Assembly: GCF_001693385.1 (NCBI RefSeq)
Contig: NZ_CP016428.1
Span: forward strand, 1,984,001-2,048,000
Reading direction: 5' to 3'
Length of the DNA stretch: 64,000 bases
DNA from: Bradyrhizobium icense
GTDB lineage: Bacteria > Pseudomonadota > Alphaproteobacteria > Rhizobiales > Xanthobacteraceae
The notes under the pieces are model-generated. The model saw nothing but the letters and a program-made list of their open reading frames with translations. It was not told the DNA's origin and did not search any database. The position numbers and the translations under genes are program-made. Every line of letters starts with the position of its first letter. The stretch's first letter is position 1. Shown one piece after another: positions 50,860 to 60,463 of the stretch.

Positions 50860-52206
50860 ATGAGATACGAAACCCAGAAAGTCGCGATGCTGTATTTTTA
50901 CGGCGCGCTGACGCTTTTTCTTGCGCAGGTGCTCTTCGGTGTTTTGGCCGGCACCATCTACGTCCTCCCGAACACCCTGTCCGCTCTCCTGCCGTTCAAC
51001 ATCGTCAGGATGATACACACCAATGCGTTGATCGTCTGGTCGCTCATGGGCTTCATGGGCGCAACCTATTATCTTCTGCCGGAGGAGACTGAGACCGAGC
51101 TGTTCAGCCCGCTGCTCGCGAAGATCCAGTTCTGGATGTTCTTCGGCGCTGCTGGTGTTGCCGTGATCGGCTACCTGTTTCAGTATCACGAAGGCCGCGA
51201 ATTCCTCGAGCAGCCGTTTGCGATCAAGATCGGTATCGTCGTCGTCTGCCTTGTGTTCCTCTTCAACGTAACGATGACGGCGCTGAAGGGAAGAAAGACG
51301 ACGGTCACCAACATCCTGCTGTTTGGACTTTGGGGCGTCGCGATCTTCTTCCTGTTCGCGTTCTACAACCCGGCGAACCTGGCCCTCGACAAGATGTACT
51401 GGTGGTACATCGTGCACCTGTGGGTCGAAGGCGTCTGGGAATTGATCATGGCCTCCGTATTGGCCTTCCTGATGATCAAGCTCAACGGAATCGATCGAGA
51501 GGTGGTCGAGAAGTGGCTCTACGTCATCGTTGGCCTCGCGCTGTTCTCCGGCATCCTGGGCACCGGCCATCACTTCTACTGGATCGGCGCGCCCGGCTAC
51601 TGGCAGTGGATCGGTTCGCTGTTCTCCACGCTCGAGGTGGCGCCGTTCTTCACCATGGTCATCTTCACCGTACAGATGACCTGGAAGGCCGGACGCAAGC
51701 ATCCGAACCGGGCTGCGCTTCTGTGGTCGGTCGGTTGTTCCGTGATGGCATTCCTCGGCGCCGGCGTGTGGGGCTTCCTGCACACCCTGTCCTCGGTGAA
51801 CTACTACACGCATGGCACCCAGGTGACGGCAGCGCACGGACATCTCGCATTCTTCGGCGCTTACGTGATGCTGAATCTCGCGGTCATGGCCTACGCGATC
51901 CCGCAACTGCGCCAGCGCGCGCCATACAACCAGTGGCTCAGCATGGCGAGCTTCTGGATCATGTGCACCGCCATGATGACGATGACCTTTGCACTGACCT
52001 TTGCAGGCGTGGTCCAGGTGCATCTGCAGCGCGTGCTCGGCCAGAACTTCATGGAAGTGCAGGACCAGCTCGCGATGTTCTACTGGGTCCGCCTCGGCTC
52101 CGGCGTCTTCGTTCTGATCTCGGCGCTGATGTTCGTGTGGGCGGTTCTGGTGCCGGGCCGCGAACGGCAGACGGTCGCGACTGGCGCGCTGCAGCCGGCC
52201 GAATAG
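50860..52206 (+). CDS. norB: Nitric oxide reductase large subunit (cytochrome b)
   Basis: 448 residues, about 12 membrane helices; short cNor form without the quinol-type N-terminal extension. Heme and metal ligands: H53 (MIHTNALIVW), H186 with E190 and E194 (YIVHLWVEGVWE) at the non-heme iron site, H237 and H238 (GTGHHFYWIG), and H326 and H328 (TAAHGHLAFFG). It reduces two NO to N2O. The frame is open upstream, but the ATG at 50860 gives the normal MRYETQKVA start. Fully intact. Confidence 0.96.
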   Translation: MRYETQKVAMLYFYGALTLFLAQVLFGVLAGTIYVLPNTLSALLPFNIVRMIHTNALIVWSLMGFMGATYYLLPEETETELFSPLLAKIQFWMFFGAAGVAVIGYLFQYHEGREFLEQPFAIKIGIVVVCLVFLFNVTMTALKGRKTTVTNILLFGLWGVAIFFLFAFYNPANLALDKMYWWYIVHLWVEGVWELIMASVLAFLMIKLNGIDREVVEKWLYVIVGLALFSGILGTGHHFYWIGAPGYWQWIGSLFSTLEVAPFFTMVIFTVQMTWKAGRKHPNRAALLWSVGCSVMAFLGAGVWGFLHTLSSVNYYTHGTQVTAAHGHLAFFGAYVMLNLAVMAYAIPQLRQRAPYNQWLSMASFWIMCTAMMTMTFALTFAGVVQVHLQRVLGQNFMEVQDQLAMFYWVRLGSGVFVLISALMFVWAVLVPGRERQTVATGALQPAE

Positions 52207-52212
52207 GCGTCA

Positions 52213-52242
52213 GGCGGCCGGCCATCGACGTGGCCGGCCGCC
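52213..52242. terminator. Strong hairpin between norB and norQ
   Basis: GGCGGCCGGCCA and TGGCCGGCCGCC form a perfect 12-bp stem with a TCGACG loop, seven bases after the norB stop. Only CGTTTC follows, so it probably lowers rather than stops transcription into norQD, or protects the norCB mRNA 3' end. Confidence 0.65.
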
Positions 52243-52264
52243 GTTTCAATGCTGGAGATTTGAT

Positions 52265-53074
52265 ATGAAGGCCGTACTTCACGCCGTCGGAGCGCCACCT
52301 GAGCTTCCGGCCTACGTCCCAAGCGGCAACGAGTGCACGCTGTTCGAACAAGCCTGGCGGCGTCGGCTGCCGGTTCTACTGAAAGGACCGACCGGCTGCG
52401 GCAAGACCCGCTTCGTCGCCCACATGGCGGCGCGGCTTGCTCTGCCGCTGCACACCGTCGCCTGTCATGACGATCTCACGGCGGCCGATCTCACCGGACG
52501 CTATTTGCTCAAGGGCGGAGACACGGTCTGGGCCGACGGTCCGCTGACCCGCGCCGTGCGGGAGGGAGGCATCTGCTATCTCGACGAGGTCGTGGAAGCG
52601 CGCAAGGATGTGACGGTGGTGCTGCACCCGCTGACGGACGATCGCCGCATCCTGCCGCTCGAGCGCACGGGCGAGGAGCTGGTCGCGCCACCGGGCTTCA
52701 TGCTGGTCGTGTCCTACAACCCCGGTTACCAGAGCCTCCTGAAGGTTTTGAAGCCGTCCACCCGCCAGCGCTTCGTTGCGATTGAATTCGGTTTCCTGCC
52801 GGCCGAACAGGAGATCGAGGTGGTCGCAGCCGAGAGCGGACTTGCGCCCGAGCGCGTCCGTCCGCTGGTGGCGCTTGCGGGGCGGCTGCGTGCACTGAAG
52901 GGGCAGGATCTCGAGGAAGGCGTATCGACGCGCCTGATCGTCTATTGCGCGACGCTGATTTCGGCGGGCATCCCGCTTCCGGATGCCGTGCTTGCCGGCA
53001 TGATCGAGCCGCTGACGGACGATGCGGACGTCAAGGCCGCACTGCTCGACGTGGCCCGCGCCGTGATCGGATGA
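52265..53074 (+). CDS. norQ: NorQ, MoxR-type AAA+ ATPase
   Basis: 269 residues. Walker A GPTGCGKT at 41-48, Walker B GICYLDEV at 102-109, sensor 1 near SYNPGYQSLLK (~160) and the Arg finger region TRQRFVAIEF. With NorD it inserts the non-heme iron into NorB or otherwise activates it. The start follows CTGGAGATTTGAT. norD begins three bases after its stop. Confidence 0.92.
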   Translation: MKAVLHAVGAPPELPAYVPSGNECTLFEQAWRRRLPVLLKGPTGCGKTRFVAHMAARLALPLHTVACHDDLTAADLTGRYLLKGGDTVWADGPLTRAVREGGICYLDEVVEARKDVTVVLHPLTDDRRILPLERTGEELVAPPGFMLVVSYNPGYQSLLKVLKPSTRQRFVAIEFGFLPAEQEIEVVAAESGLAPERVRPLVALAGRLRALKGQDLEEGVSTRLIVYCATLISAGIPLPDAVLAGMIEPLTDDADVKAALLDVARAVIG

Positions 53075-53077
53075 GGC

Positions 53078-54991
53078 ATGCTCGACTTCCTCGAACTTGA
53101 GGAAACGGTTGGCCGCGCCTGGCATCGGCTGGTGGGCGCAACGGCGAGCTATCCCGTTCATCCGGATGCGGCCGCTAAGCTTGCGGAAGTGCAGGGGCAG
53201 ATCGCGATCATGTTCCGCGCGCTGGGCGGGGAGGCGGGCGTCCAGATTGCGGGCGCCAAATCGAGAAAGTCCGGCCATCGGCTCGGCTGGCGGCAGCGCA
53301 TCGGGCTTGGCGACGAGAGCATCGACCATCCCGGCCGCGACGGGGCAACTGTTTTTCTGCCGGACCGGATCGCCCTGTTTCCAGACCACGAGCTCAACGC
53401 CTTGCTCTATCGCTGGCTGGCAGCGTGGTTCGCCACAGCGCCCGTTGCGATGACCGATGAGATCGACCCGTTGCGGCGCGATCTCGTGACCTTGCGGCGT
53501 GTCCGCGAGACGGTCGGAAAAGTCCAGGCGCTATTCCCCGGCTTGGTCAGTCCCTATGAGCGGCTGACTGTGGCCACGGCGCAAGCGCGCCCGCGCAGAC
53601 CGCTGCCGCGGGCCGAGCAGGAAGTGGAACGGATCGTGCTGGCACTGCTCGGCGCCGACGCGCCCCCGACAGGCCCACTCTGGCCGGCCGTGACCGGCGC
53701 CGGCGATTTGCCGGCGAAAGCGCCGCCCGGATACAGGCCAATGCTGCCGTGTCCGCTGTGGGGCGATTGCTGGACACGCGAGGCCGTTGCCGCCGAGGGC
53801 GTCGACGACGACGCGCCCGTGCCGGGCGATGAGGCTGATATGCCCGATACGCGCAAGCGCCGGGCCGTCCGCGAAGGCAGCGACGGTACCAAGCGCGATC
53901 CGTTCATCCTGAATCGCTTCGAGAAAATACTTGCGATGGCGGAGATGGTGAATGTCGACCGCCCGTCGGATGACAGCGAGGATGAGGACGCCCGCAAGGC
54001 AGCCGACGACCTCGACGAACTCGCGATCGGCCGCCGCAGCGGCAAGCCGGCGACCAAGCTGAAATTCGACCTGGATCTGCCGCCGGAAGCCGTCGATGCC
54101 ACACGGCTGAGCAGTGGTCGTCTTTATCCGGAATGGGATTACCGCGCCGGCGCCTATCTGCCGGATCATTGCCGGGTGTTGACGGGCGGGGCTCCGGAAG
54201 CTGGAGAAAGCTGGCACCCGGACGCGGACGTCCTCAAGCACGTCCGTCAGGTGCGGCGACGCTTCGAGGCGCTGCGGCCGCGGCATGAAGTGATGCGCGG
54301 CCAGGCCGACGGGTTCGATCTGGATCTCGACGCGCTCGTCCGCGCTAGATGCGATCTGCGGGCCGGTAGCGGCGCGCTCGATAGGGTCCACCTGGCCATG
54401 CGGCCGCAAGGGCATGACCTCGCCGCCACGCTGCTGGTCGACGTTTCGCTCTCTACGGACGCGTGGGTCGATGGCCACCGCGTTCTCGATGTGGAAAAGG
54501 AAGCGCTGCTCGTCCTCGCACATGGACTATCCGCCTGTGGCGACCATCACAGCATCCTGACCTTCACATCGCGGCGGCGCTCCTGGGTGCGCATCGAGAC
54601 CGTCAAGTCGTTCGAGGAGCCGATGGGAGTTGTCGTCGAGCGGCGCATCGGTGCGCTCAAGCCGGGCTACTACACGCGCATCGGCGCGGCGGTGCGCCAT
54701 GCCGCTGCCGAGCTCGCCCGTCAACCGCAGCGCAAGAAACTGCTGTTGGTGCTGACCGATGGAAAGCCCAACGACGTCGATCATTATGAAGGCCGCTTTG
54801 CGGTCGAAGACACCCGCAAGGCCGTGCGGGAGGCCCGACGTTCCGGAGTTGCGGTGTTCGGCGTCACGGTCGACGCAAACGCCCAGTCCTACTTTCCTAC
54901 CCTGTTCGGGCGTGGCGGCTACGCCATCGTCGGCAACATCCGCCGATTGCCGGCGGCGCTGCCATCGATCTACCGGCAATTGGCCCGCTGA
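53078..54991 (+). CDS. norD: NorD, von Willebrand factor A-domain activator
   Basis: 637 residues, full length. The N-terminal two thirds is helical and charged; an acidic stretch (PSDDSEDEDARKAADDLDEL) lies near 290-310. The C-terminal VWA domain begins near 445 with the MIDAS motif DVSLSTDAW at about 454-462, followed by LLLVLTDGKPNDVDHYEGRF. It partners NorQ in activating NO reductase. It is the last gene of the nor operon. No membrane helix. Confidence 0.92.
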   Translation: MLDFLELEETVGRAWHRLVGATASYPVHPDAAAKLAEVQGQIAIMFRALGGEAGVQIAGAKSRKSGHRLGWRQRIGLGDESIDHPGRDGATVFLPDRIALFPDHELNALLYRWLAAWFATAPVAMTDEIDPLRRDLVTLRRVRETVGKVQALFPGLVSPYERLTVATAQARPRRPLPRAEQEVERIVLALLGADAPPTGPLWPAVTGAGDLPAKAPPGYRPMLPCPLWGDCWTREAVAAEGVDDDAPVPGDEADMPDTRKRRAVREGSDGTKRDPFILNRFEKILAMAEMVNVDRPSDDSEDEDARKAADDLDELAIGRRSGKPATKLKFDLDLPPEAVDATRLSSGRLYPEWDYRAGAYLPDHCRVLTGGAPEAGESWHPDADVLKHVRQVRRRFEALRPRHEVMRGQADGFDLDLDALVRARCDLRAGSGALDRVHLAMRPQGHDLAATLLVDVSLSTDAWVDGHRVLDVEKEALLVLAHGLSACGDHHSILTFTSRRRSWVRIETVKSFEEPMGVVVERRIGALKPGYYTRIGAAVRHAAAELARQPQRKKLLLVLTDGKPNDVDHYEGRFAVEDTRKAVREARRSGVAVFGVTVDANAQSYFPTLFGRGGYAIVGNIRRLPAALPSIYRQLAR

Positions 54992-55241
54992 CCCTGTTGG
55001 CCAGGGCCGATTAACCACGTAACGGCCCTCAATATCGTCTGGATAATCCGCGCGCAGGAATCCGTTGTGCCACCATCATTCAAATTCGACCGACTTCATT
55101 AGCCGTTAATTATTGATGTCAGGCAGGTGGCGGCCCTCGCATTCGAGTTGGATAAAACTGTAACGGTCAGTTTGAGCGGCGGGCAATAGTCTTCCCGCCA
55201 AATGCCCCGGGAGCCCGCGAGAGGCTCTTTGGGGATGTCTG

Positions 55242-55547
55242 ATGTTCTCACGTGATCTGGCCAGTTCGTCGAGCAAGGATGCGATTGACGGCTTCGATGC
55301 GATCGCCAATGCGCTCGATCGCGGTCTCGATACCGCCGAAAGCAAGGGCTCGAGGATCGGCGACTTCCTCGCGATCGCCGCAGGCTGGCTCGTTCTCGGC
55401 GCGATTATTCTCTACCCCAGTCTCCAGCTCGCGGCGATCGTGATCTGCGCAGCTTTCCTCGGAACGCGCTCGTGTGCGCGTCTCATCCTCGGTCCAAGCC
55501 CGACGGACAAGCAGCAGCTCGACCGCCAGCGCCTGCTGGCGGCCTAA
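55242..55547 (+). CDS. Small membrane hypothetical protein (101 aa)
   Basis: Start at 55242 with GGGG nearby. The N-terminal half is polar (SSSSKDAIDGFDAIANALDR), and two hydrophobic helices follow (FLAIAAGWLVLGAIILYPSL, then QLAAIVICAAFLG). The polar tail ends RQRLLAA. It ends one base before the stop of the convergent glycosyltransferase gene. Function unknown. Confidence 0.6.
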   Translation: MFSRDLASSSSKDAIDGFDAIANALDRGLDTAESKGSRIGDFLAIAAGWLVLGAIILYPSLQLAAIVICAAFLGTRSCARLILGPSPTDKQQLDRQRLLAA

Positions 55548-57047
55548 CTATTCGGCTGCCGCGCCATCTGCGGCGACCGCCGGCCGTGGCAAGGTGAGCT
55601 CACCCATGTGCACCGGGTAAGAGTGCGAGGTCTTGTCCCAGACGAGAGCCGTGCCGGATATCCGGTGGCTCAGATAAATGCGCACGGCGCGCCATGTTGC
55701 GAAGAAGTTCACGAAATTGCCGACCACAAGCCTCGGCGCGGCCATCAGGGCGTGACGCACATTGTAGATCATGCCGGTGAATGTCATTCGGTTGAACAGG
55801 CGCCAGACCAGAAACAGGAAGTTCGCAAAAAACAGCCACATCGCCCAATTCTGGTTCAACAGCGTATAGACAAACTGCCTTTCGGGATCGAACACCGCCC
55901 GATAGAGTTCGAATATGGTCAGATTGGCGAGCGCAAAATAGGCCAGCATGACGGCCGGGCTGGTGATCACGCCCTTTCTGTCTCGCGCCAGAAAATACTT
56001 GGTGCCGAGCGATCCCTTCCAGCCATGTTCATGAGCGCCCTGGAATACGATGCCGAGCAGCCAGCGCGCGCGCTGGCGATAGGCGGCCTCGAGGCCTGAC
56101 GGAAAGAATTCGCGGGTCGCCACGGGAAGGGTCCGGTGGAGAATGCCCGGGTTGCCGCTGTCGATGTCGATGTCGATCGCGTAGCTGGCCGGATAGGCGA
56201 TAAACGCGGAATTGAACCCGAGCTCCGAGACGCGGAACGCGATGTCATAGTCTTCCGTGAATGATGACGTGCGGAAAGCCTCGCCGTGGTTCTGATCGTT
56301 GAGATGCTGGATCGCCTCCCGGCTGAAGCATGCGGAGACGCCGGCGCAGGGAATGACGCCGCTGATCCGCTGCCGGACCTCGAGGTCCTTGGTGTGCATC
56401 TCGGCGAATTCGTCCATGTAGAGGCCCGCGATGAGCGAGGTGATCGGCCGGGAGAACGAGTAGACCGGCAACTGGATGAAGTCGTAGATGTCGACCAGCT
56501 TGTTGAAGAGTTTCAGCTCCAGTGGATGAATGAGGTCCTCGGAATCGTGCATCACGATTCCCGCAAACTTGATGTTGTGCTCGGCCTCGAACATGAAGAT
56601 GTCGGAGATCGTCTGGTTCAGGCAGTCGGCCTTGCTGGTGGGACCGTCATGCGGGACCAGCACCATATGGATATTCTTGTACAGCCCCTGTGCCTTGCGC
56701 ACCTCGGCCTGGGTGAGGGGATCGTTCAGATAGACGCCGACGAAGTAATGCGCGTGCTCGTAGCGCACGAGCCGGGAGTTCGACGAAAGCATCGAAAAAA
56801 TGACGTCGTGTTCCTTCCAGCACGGCACCATGATGGCGATGGGGCGCTCGGGCAGTTGCTCGAGAATCTCCACGCTCGGCAATTCCTTGGACTTGCTGTC
56901 CGCCGTCCCCAACAGCCTGCTGCTCCAGTACAACAGATCCACCACGACGTCGTCGATGCTGGAAATCGTGATGATCACGGCCGCGATCAACATCAGAATC
57001 TCGACGACATAGAGATATTGAAAGATAAAGGAGGCGACATGTGTCAT
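55548..57047 (-). CDS. Membrane glycosyltransferase, GT2/NfrB-like
   Basis: 499 residues. An N-terminal membrane helix (VEILMLIAAVIITISS), then a GT-A domain: PIAIMVPCWKEHDVI, KADCLNQTI, VMHDSEDLIHPLEL (DxD-like), TEDYDIAFRVSELG and QRARWLLGI (QxxRW). Several membrane helices follow near 385-450. The pattern fits processive or NfrB-type glycosyltransferases that act at the inner membrane. Its start lies three bases from the stop of the wecB-like gene, so the two form an operon. Product unknown; an envelope polysaccharide is likely. Confidence 0.83.
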   Translation of the reverse strand: MTHVASFIFQYLYVVEILMLIAAVIITISSIDDVVVDLLYWSSRLLGTADSKSKELPSVEILEQLPERPIAIMVPCWKEHDVIFSMLSSNSRLVRYEHAHYFVGVYLNDPLTQAEVRKAQGLYKNIHMVLVPHDGPTSKADCLNQTISDIFMFEAEHNIKFAGIVMHDSEDLIHPLELKLFNKLVDIYDFIQLPVYSFSRPITSLIAGLYMDEFAEMHTKDLEVRQRISGVIPCAGVSACFSREAIQHLNDQNHGEAFRTSSFTEDYDIAFRVSELGFNSAFIAYPASYAIDIDIDSGNPGILHRTLPVATREFFPSGLEAAYRQRARWLLGIVFQGAHEHGWKGSLGTKYFLARDRKGVITSPAVMLAYFALANLTIFELYRAVFDPERQFVYTLLNQNWAMWLFFANFLFLVWRLFNRMTFTGMIYNVRHALMAAPRLVVGNFVNFFATWRAVRIYLSHRISGTALVWDKTSHSYPVHMGELTLPRPAVAADGAAAE

Positions 57048-57050
57048 GAG

Positions 57051-58238
57051 CTAGGACGCGTGCTGAAGCTGAAGGATTTTGGCCGAGCGCATTTGTGGCG
57101 GCAGGGCGAATTGCCGATAGAGAGACTCCACGATCCGCTTGCTGGCGTGACCATCTCCATAGGGAAACACCGGCCGGGCCATGCGGGTGTATTTCGCACT
57201 GTCCTTGTGCAGCTCGAACAATGTCTCGAATACCATGTGGCGGGACGTGCCGACCAGTTCGACAACCCCAGACGCCACTGCCTCCGGCCGCTCGGTCACG
57301 TCGCGTAACACCAGGACGGGCTTGCCTAGCGCAGGCGCTTCTTCTTGAAGGCCGCCGCTGTCCGTCACCACGCACCAGGCATTCTGGATCGCGGCGACGA
57401 CGTCGCGGTAGCCGAGCGGATCGACCAGCTTGATCCGGGGATGTCTCGAAAGAATCTCAAAGGCCGTTTCGCGTGCGTTCGGATTGGGATGAACGGGGAA
57501 ATACACGGCGACATCGGGGGTGAGATCGACGAAGGCCCTGATCGCGGTGAACGCGTCCCGTAGCGGCGCGCCAAAATTCTCGCGCCGGTGTGCGGTGAGA
57601 AGGATGGTCTTCCCTCTGGGAAAGTCGGCGGGTGGCGCCGGCTTCGAGGCCGCCACTTCAAGCAGCGAGTCGATCACCGTGTTTCCCGAGACGAGAATCT
57701 TGTCGCGCGCAATGTTTTCCCGCACCAGGTTCTGCGCCGCGGCCGATGTCGGCGCGCAGTGCAAGGATGTGGACACGGCAATCGAACGGCGGTGAAATTC
57801 CTCGGGGAAGGGCGCGTCGAGGCTCGGCGTGCGCAGCCCGGCCTCCACATGCACAAAGGCGATCTTGCGGTAGAACGCCGCAATCGAGGACGCATAGGCG
57901 GTCGTCGTATCGCCCTGGGCCAGAACGCAATCCGGCCGCACCTCACCGAAATATTTGTCCAGGCGACGAATGAGCAGGCTGGCGAGAACCGCCGGCGTGC
58001 GACAATGGCTTCGATGCGGGATCGAGAAATCCGGACGCAGGCCGAATTCGGCAAGGGTGCTGTCGAGCAGATCGCTCTGCTGGCCTGACGTGACGATCCG
58101 AACCGTTGCCCACTCGGCTTCGCGCAGCCGGCGGATGATAGGTGCCACCTTGATGACTTCAGGGCGGGTGCCAATTACAAAAACAAAAGTGCGGACAGGC
58201 GTTGAGTGGCTGAAATGTTCTCTACGTGGGTGATGCAT
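57051..58238 (-). CDS. wecB: UDP-N-acetylglucosamine 2-epimerase
   Basis: 395 residues from the Met at 58238 (GAAAG upstream). Family motifs: FVFVIGTRPEVIKVAPIIRR, VLAQGDTTTAYASSIAAFYR, HVEAGLRT, FPEEFHRR, TAHRRENFG and VTDSGGLQEEAPALGKP. It interconverts UDP-GlcNAc and UDP-ManNAc. FHRR replaces the more usual NR(R/K) motif next to FPEE, a minor variation. It probably supplies ManNAc for the polysaccharide built by the neighbouring glycosyltransferase. Confidence 0.9.
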   Translation of the reverse strand: MHHPRREHFSHSTPVRTFVFVIGTRPEVIKVAPIIRRLREAEWATVRIVTSGQQSDLLDSTLAEFGLRPDFSIPHRSHCRTPAVLASLLIRRLDKYFGEVRPDCVLAQGDTTTAYASSIAAFYRKIAFVHVEAGLRTPSLDAPFPEEFHRRSIAVSTSLHCAPTSAAAQNLVRENIARDKILVSGNTVIDSLLEVAASKPAPPADFPRGKTILLTAHRRENFGAPLRDAFTAIRAFVDLTPDVAVYFPVHPNPNARETAFEILSRHPRIKLVDPLGYRDVVAAIQNAWCVVTDSGGLQEEAPALGKPVLVLRDVTERPEAVASGVVELVGTSRHMVFETLFELHKDSAKYTRMARPVFPYGDGHASKRIVESLYRQFALPPQMRSAKILQLQHAS

Positions 58239-59416
58239 ACCGCGCTTTCCAAGATCGCATCGTCCCCACGACACGATCCAACCGAAATGCCGTTACATCG
58301 CCACTAAACCCGACGGCAAGATTAGGAATCGCCGGCAATTTAGCCCGCAGCCTTAAACCGGACAATTGATTTAAATGGTTTTTTGGAGATTACCGTAGAA
58401 GTCCGGTGAAGATTTTGGATGCATGGTAAATGCTCGCACGGCTTATCTGCGAGGACATAACGCTTAACCATCAAGCGGCGCCCGGAAATAGATTTTCGAC
58501 CGCGGAAGGCGATCCGGTTGGGGGCCAGCGTGCGACCCTTGCGGATCATGCAACCGTCGAGCGCCAGTTAGTTAATTCTGATTTCTCTTTGGAAGAAGCA
58601 TTTGTGAATTGGTCGTCTGCGAATCGCATCCATGCGCCCGGTATGGAGAGCGCGGTACGGCACACGCGCGAAGGCAATCGAGCTCTGCCTTGCGAACTTC
58701 TTTGCGAAGTTGCTGAATCTCGAGATAGGTTTTTGCAATATCAAGCGACATAAATGTGTTCTCAACCGAGCACACCGAATTGAACCATGAACCCATTATT
58801 TGGTCGGGTCACAACGTAACGATGAAAACGGCAATAGCGCATGAGTGCTATGCCATACAAATGGGCTTGCCTGGAGTCCCGCGATTTTAGCCATGCGCGG
58901 TAGCATTGGAAGGCTCGATTTTGCGGGTTGTCGCCAGTTTATCGCAGGACGCCGCGCTTTACCGCAAAGGCAAAACGATCGACGAATGTCTCGAGGCCAT
59001 CTCGTTGATATCCCTCGAGATTTTCGGCAGCCGAGCGGAGGGAGGGGTGCGGCCGCTGCTCAATCGCATCCAGGTCCGCGGAAACCGCCTCGAGGGCATA
59101 TCGCAATCGCCGTAAATCGGAACTAGATTTCGTATCCACGGCCGCCACCGCTGGAATAGAATTAATCAATGAAAGTTTAAAGCTAGAATATAATATTGCA
59201 GCGGTCAATGCGGGTGCAATTGAAAGTCTCCAACGATTTTAGGAGCTTACCCGTAAAATCTCGGCTCGTTGTCGTTTGCGCTTGTCGTACGGACTTAAAT
59301 CCGGGACCGCCGAACTGGCAGCACGTTTGCGCGCTCGAAGCGCGGCGCATGCCTGCGCGAATACGCGGATCTACGGCTCACCGCTATGGATCGTGCGAGC
59401 AGGCGAAAGCTTGTTC
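58239..59416. other. Long stretch without a confident gene
   Basis: About 1.2 kb between wecB and the IS630 element, locally AT-richer (around 58340-58420 and 59150-59200). Overlapping frames on both strands at 58906-59208 both depend on TTG starts and no familiar sequence was seen; the rightward one has slightly better third-position GC. The wecB promoter should be near 58240-58400. Confidence 0.45.
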
Positions 59417-59509
59417 TAAAGCGGGATGGGGTTAGGCTGAATCGATTTGGGATTCCCAAATCAGCGGGTTTCTGATTCACCATGCTGGCTGTGAAGGAGG
59501 CCAGCATGG

Positions 59510-59938
59510 ATGGGCAAGCCTTACTCTGTGGATCTTCGCAAGCGTGTGGTGGCCGCGATTAAGGGCGGAATGTCCCGCAATCAGGCAGCCAAGCATTTTG
59601 GGGTCGCGATCAGCACGGCAATCAACTGGATGAAGCGGGTCGATGAGACCGGCAGCGTTGCGCCTGGCCAGATGGGCGGTCACAAACCGAAGGTGATTTC
59701 CGGGGAACACGCGGTCTGGCTGTCGCAGCGGATCAGGAACGACGATTTTACCCTGCGCGGGCTCGTTGCCGAGCTTGCCGGACGCGGCCTGAAGGTCGAC
59801 TACCACTCGGTGTGGGACTTCGTGCACGCCGAGAAACTCAGCTTCAAAAAAAAGCGTGGTGGCTGGCGAGCGCGATCGTCCCGACGTGGCGCGTCGGCGC
59901 GCCCAGTGGACAAAGTATCAAGGTCGCGTCGAAGCTGA
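59510..59938 (+). CDS. IS630-family transposase, N-terminal frame
   Basis: 142 codons. Begins MGKPYSVDLRKRVVAAIKGG and has a helix-turn-helix (MSRNQAAKHFGVAISTAINW), then HAVWLSQRIRNDDFTLRGLV. Coding similarity ends at SFKKK; the rest (KRGGWRARSSRRGA) is out-of-frame. An eight-A run at 59846-59853 lets the ribosome or polymerase switch to the C-terminal frame. AAGGAGG lies upstream. Confidence 0.85.
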   Translation: MGKPYSVDLRKRVVAAIKGGMSRNQAAKHFGVAISTAINWMKRVDETGSVAPGQMGGHKPKVISGEHAVWLSQRIRNDDFTLRGLVAELAGRGLKVDYHSVWDFVHAEKLSFKKKRGGWRARSSRRGASARPVDKVSRSRRS

Positions 59939-60449
59939 GCGGCTGGTCTTCATCGACGAGACCTGGACCCGGACGGATATGGCTCCCCTGCGGGGATGGG
60001 CGCCACGCGGGCAAAGGCTCCCCGCCAAGGTTCCTCATGGCCGCTGGAAGACCATGACCTTTCTGGCGGCCCTGCGCCATGACCGGATCGATGCACCATG
60101 GTTCATCGAGGGGCCGATCGACGGCGCGAGCTTCCGGGCCTATGTCGAGAAGGTTCTGCTGCCCACCCTTCGGCCCGGAGATGTCGTCGTCATGGACAAT
60201 CTCGGCAGCCACAAAGGCAAGGTCGTGCGTCAGCTCATTCGCTCCGCCGGCACCAAGCTGTTCTTCCTGCCAAAATACTCACCCGACCTGAACCCGATCG
60301 AACAGCTCTTTGCCAAGCTCAAGCACCTGCTCCGAAAGGCTGCCGCCCGAACCGTCGATACGGTCTGCACCGCTATCGCTGAGGTCCTCGACGCCTTCAC
60401 ACCCGAAGAATGCGCCAATTACCTCAGAAACTCAGGCTATCGAAGCTAA
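59856..60449 (+). CDS. IS630-family transposase, catalytic frame
   Basis: Contains the DDE core: VFIDETWTRTDMAPLRGWAP (first Asp), VVMDNLGSHKG (second Asp) and YSPDLNPIEQLFAKLKHLLR (Glu region). The codons VAGERDRPDVARRRAQW before it are the usual junction sequence. It sits +1 relative to the N-terminal frame, and a +1 shift or A-run slippage at 59846-59853 would make the full ~310-residue enzyme. Confidence 0.87.
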   Translation: MVAGERDRPDVARRRAQWTKYQGRVEAERLVFIDETWTRTDMAPLRGWAPRGQRLPAKVPHGRWKTMTFLAALRHDRIDAPWFIEGPIDGASFRAYVEKVLLPTLRPGDVVVMDNLGSHKGKVVRQLIRSAGTKLFFLPKYSPDLNPIEQLFAKLKHLLRKAAARTVDTVCTAIAEVLDAFTPEECANYLRNSGYRS

Positions 60450-60463
60450 TGCCATCACGCTTT

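Noticed and set aside
50785..52023. 412-codon leftward frame opposite norB
   Set aside because: Antisense shadow of norB, His/Glu/Gln-rich and without any recognisable domain.
58906..59208. Opposed small frames (70 and 89 codons)
   Set aside because: Both need TTG starts and neither has a familiar sequence; I could not decide between them, so neither is listed as a gene.
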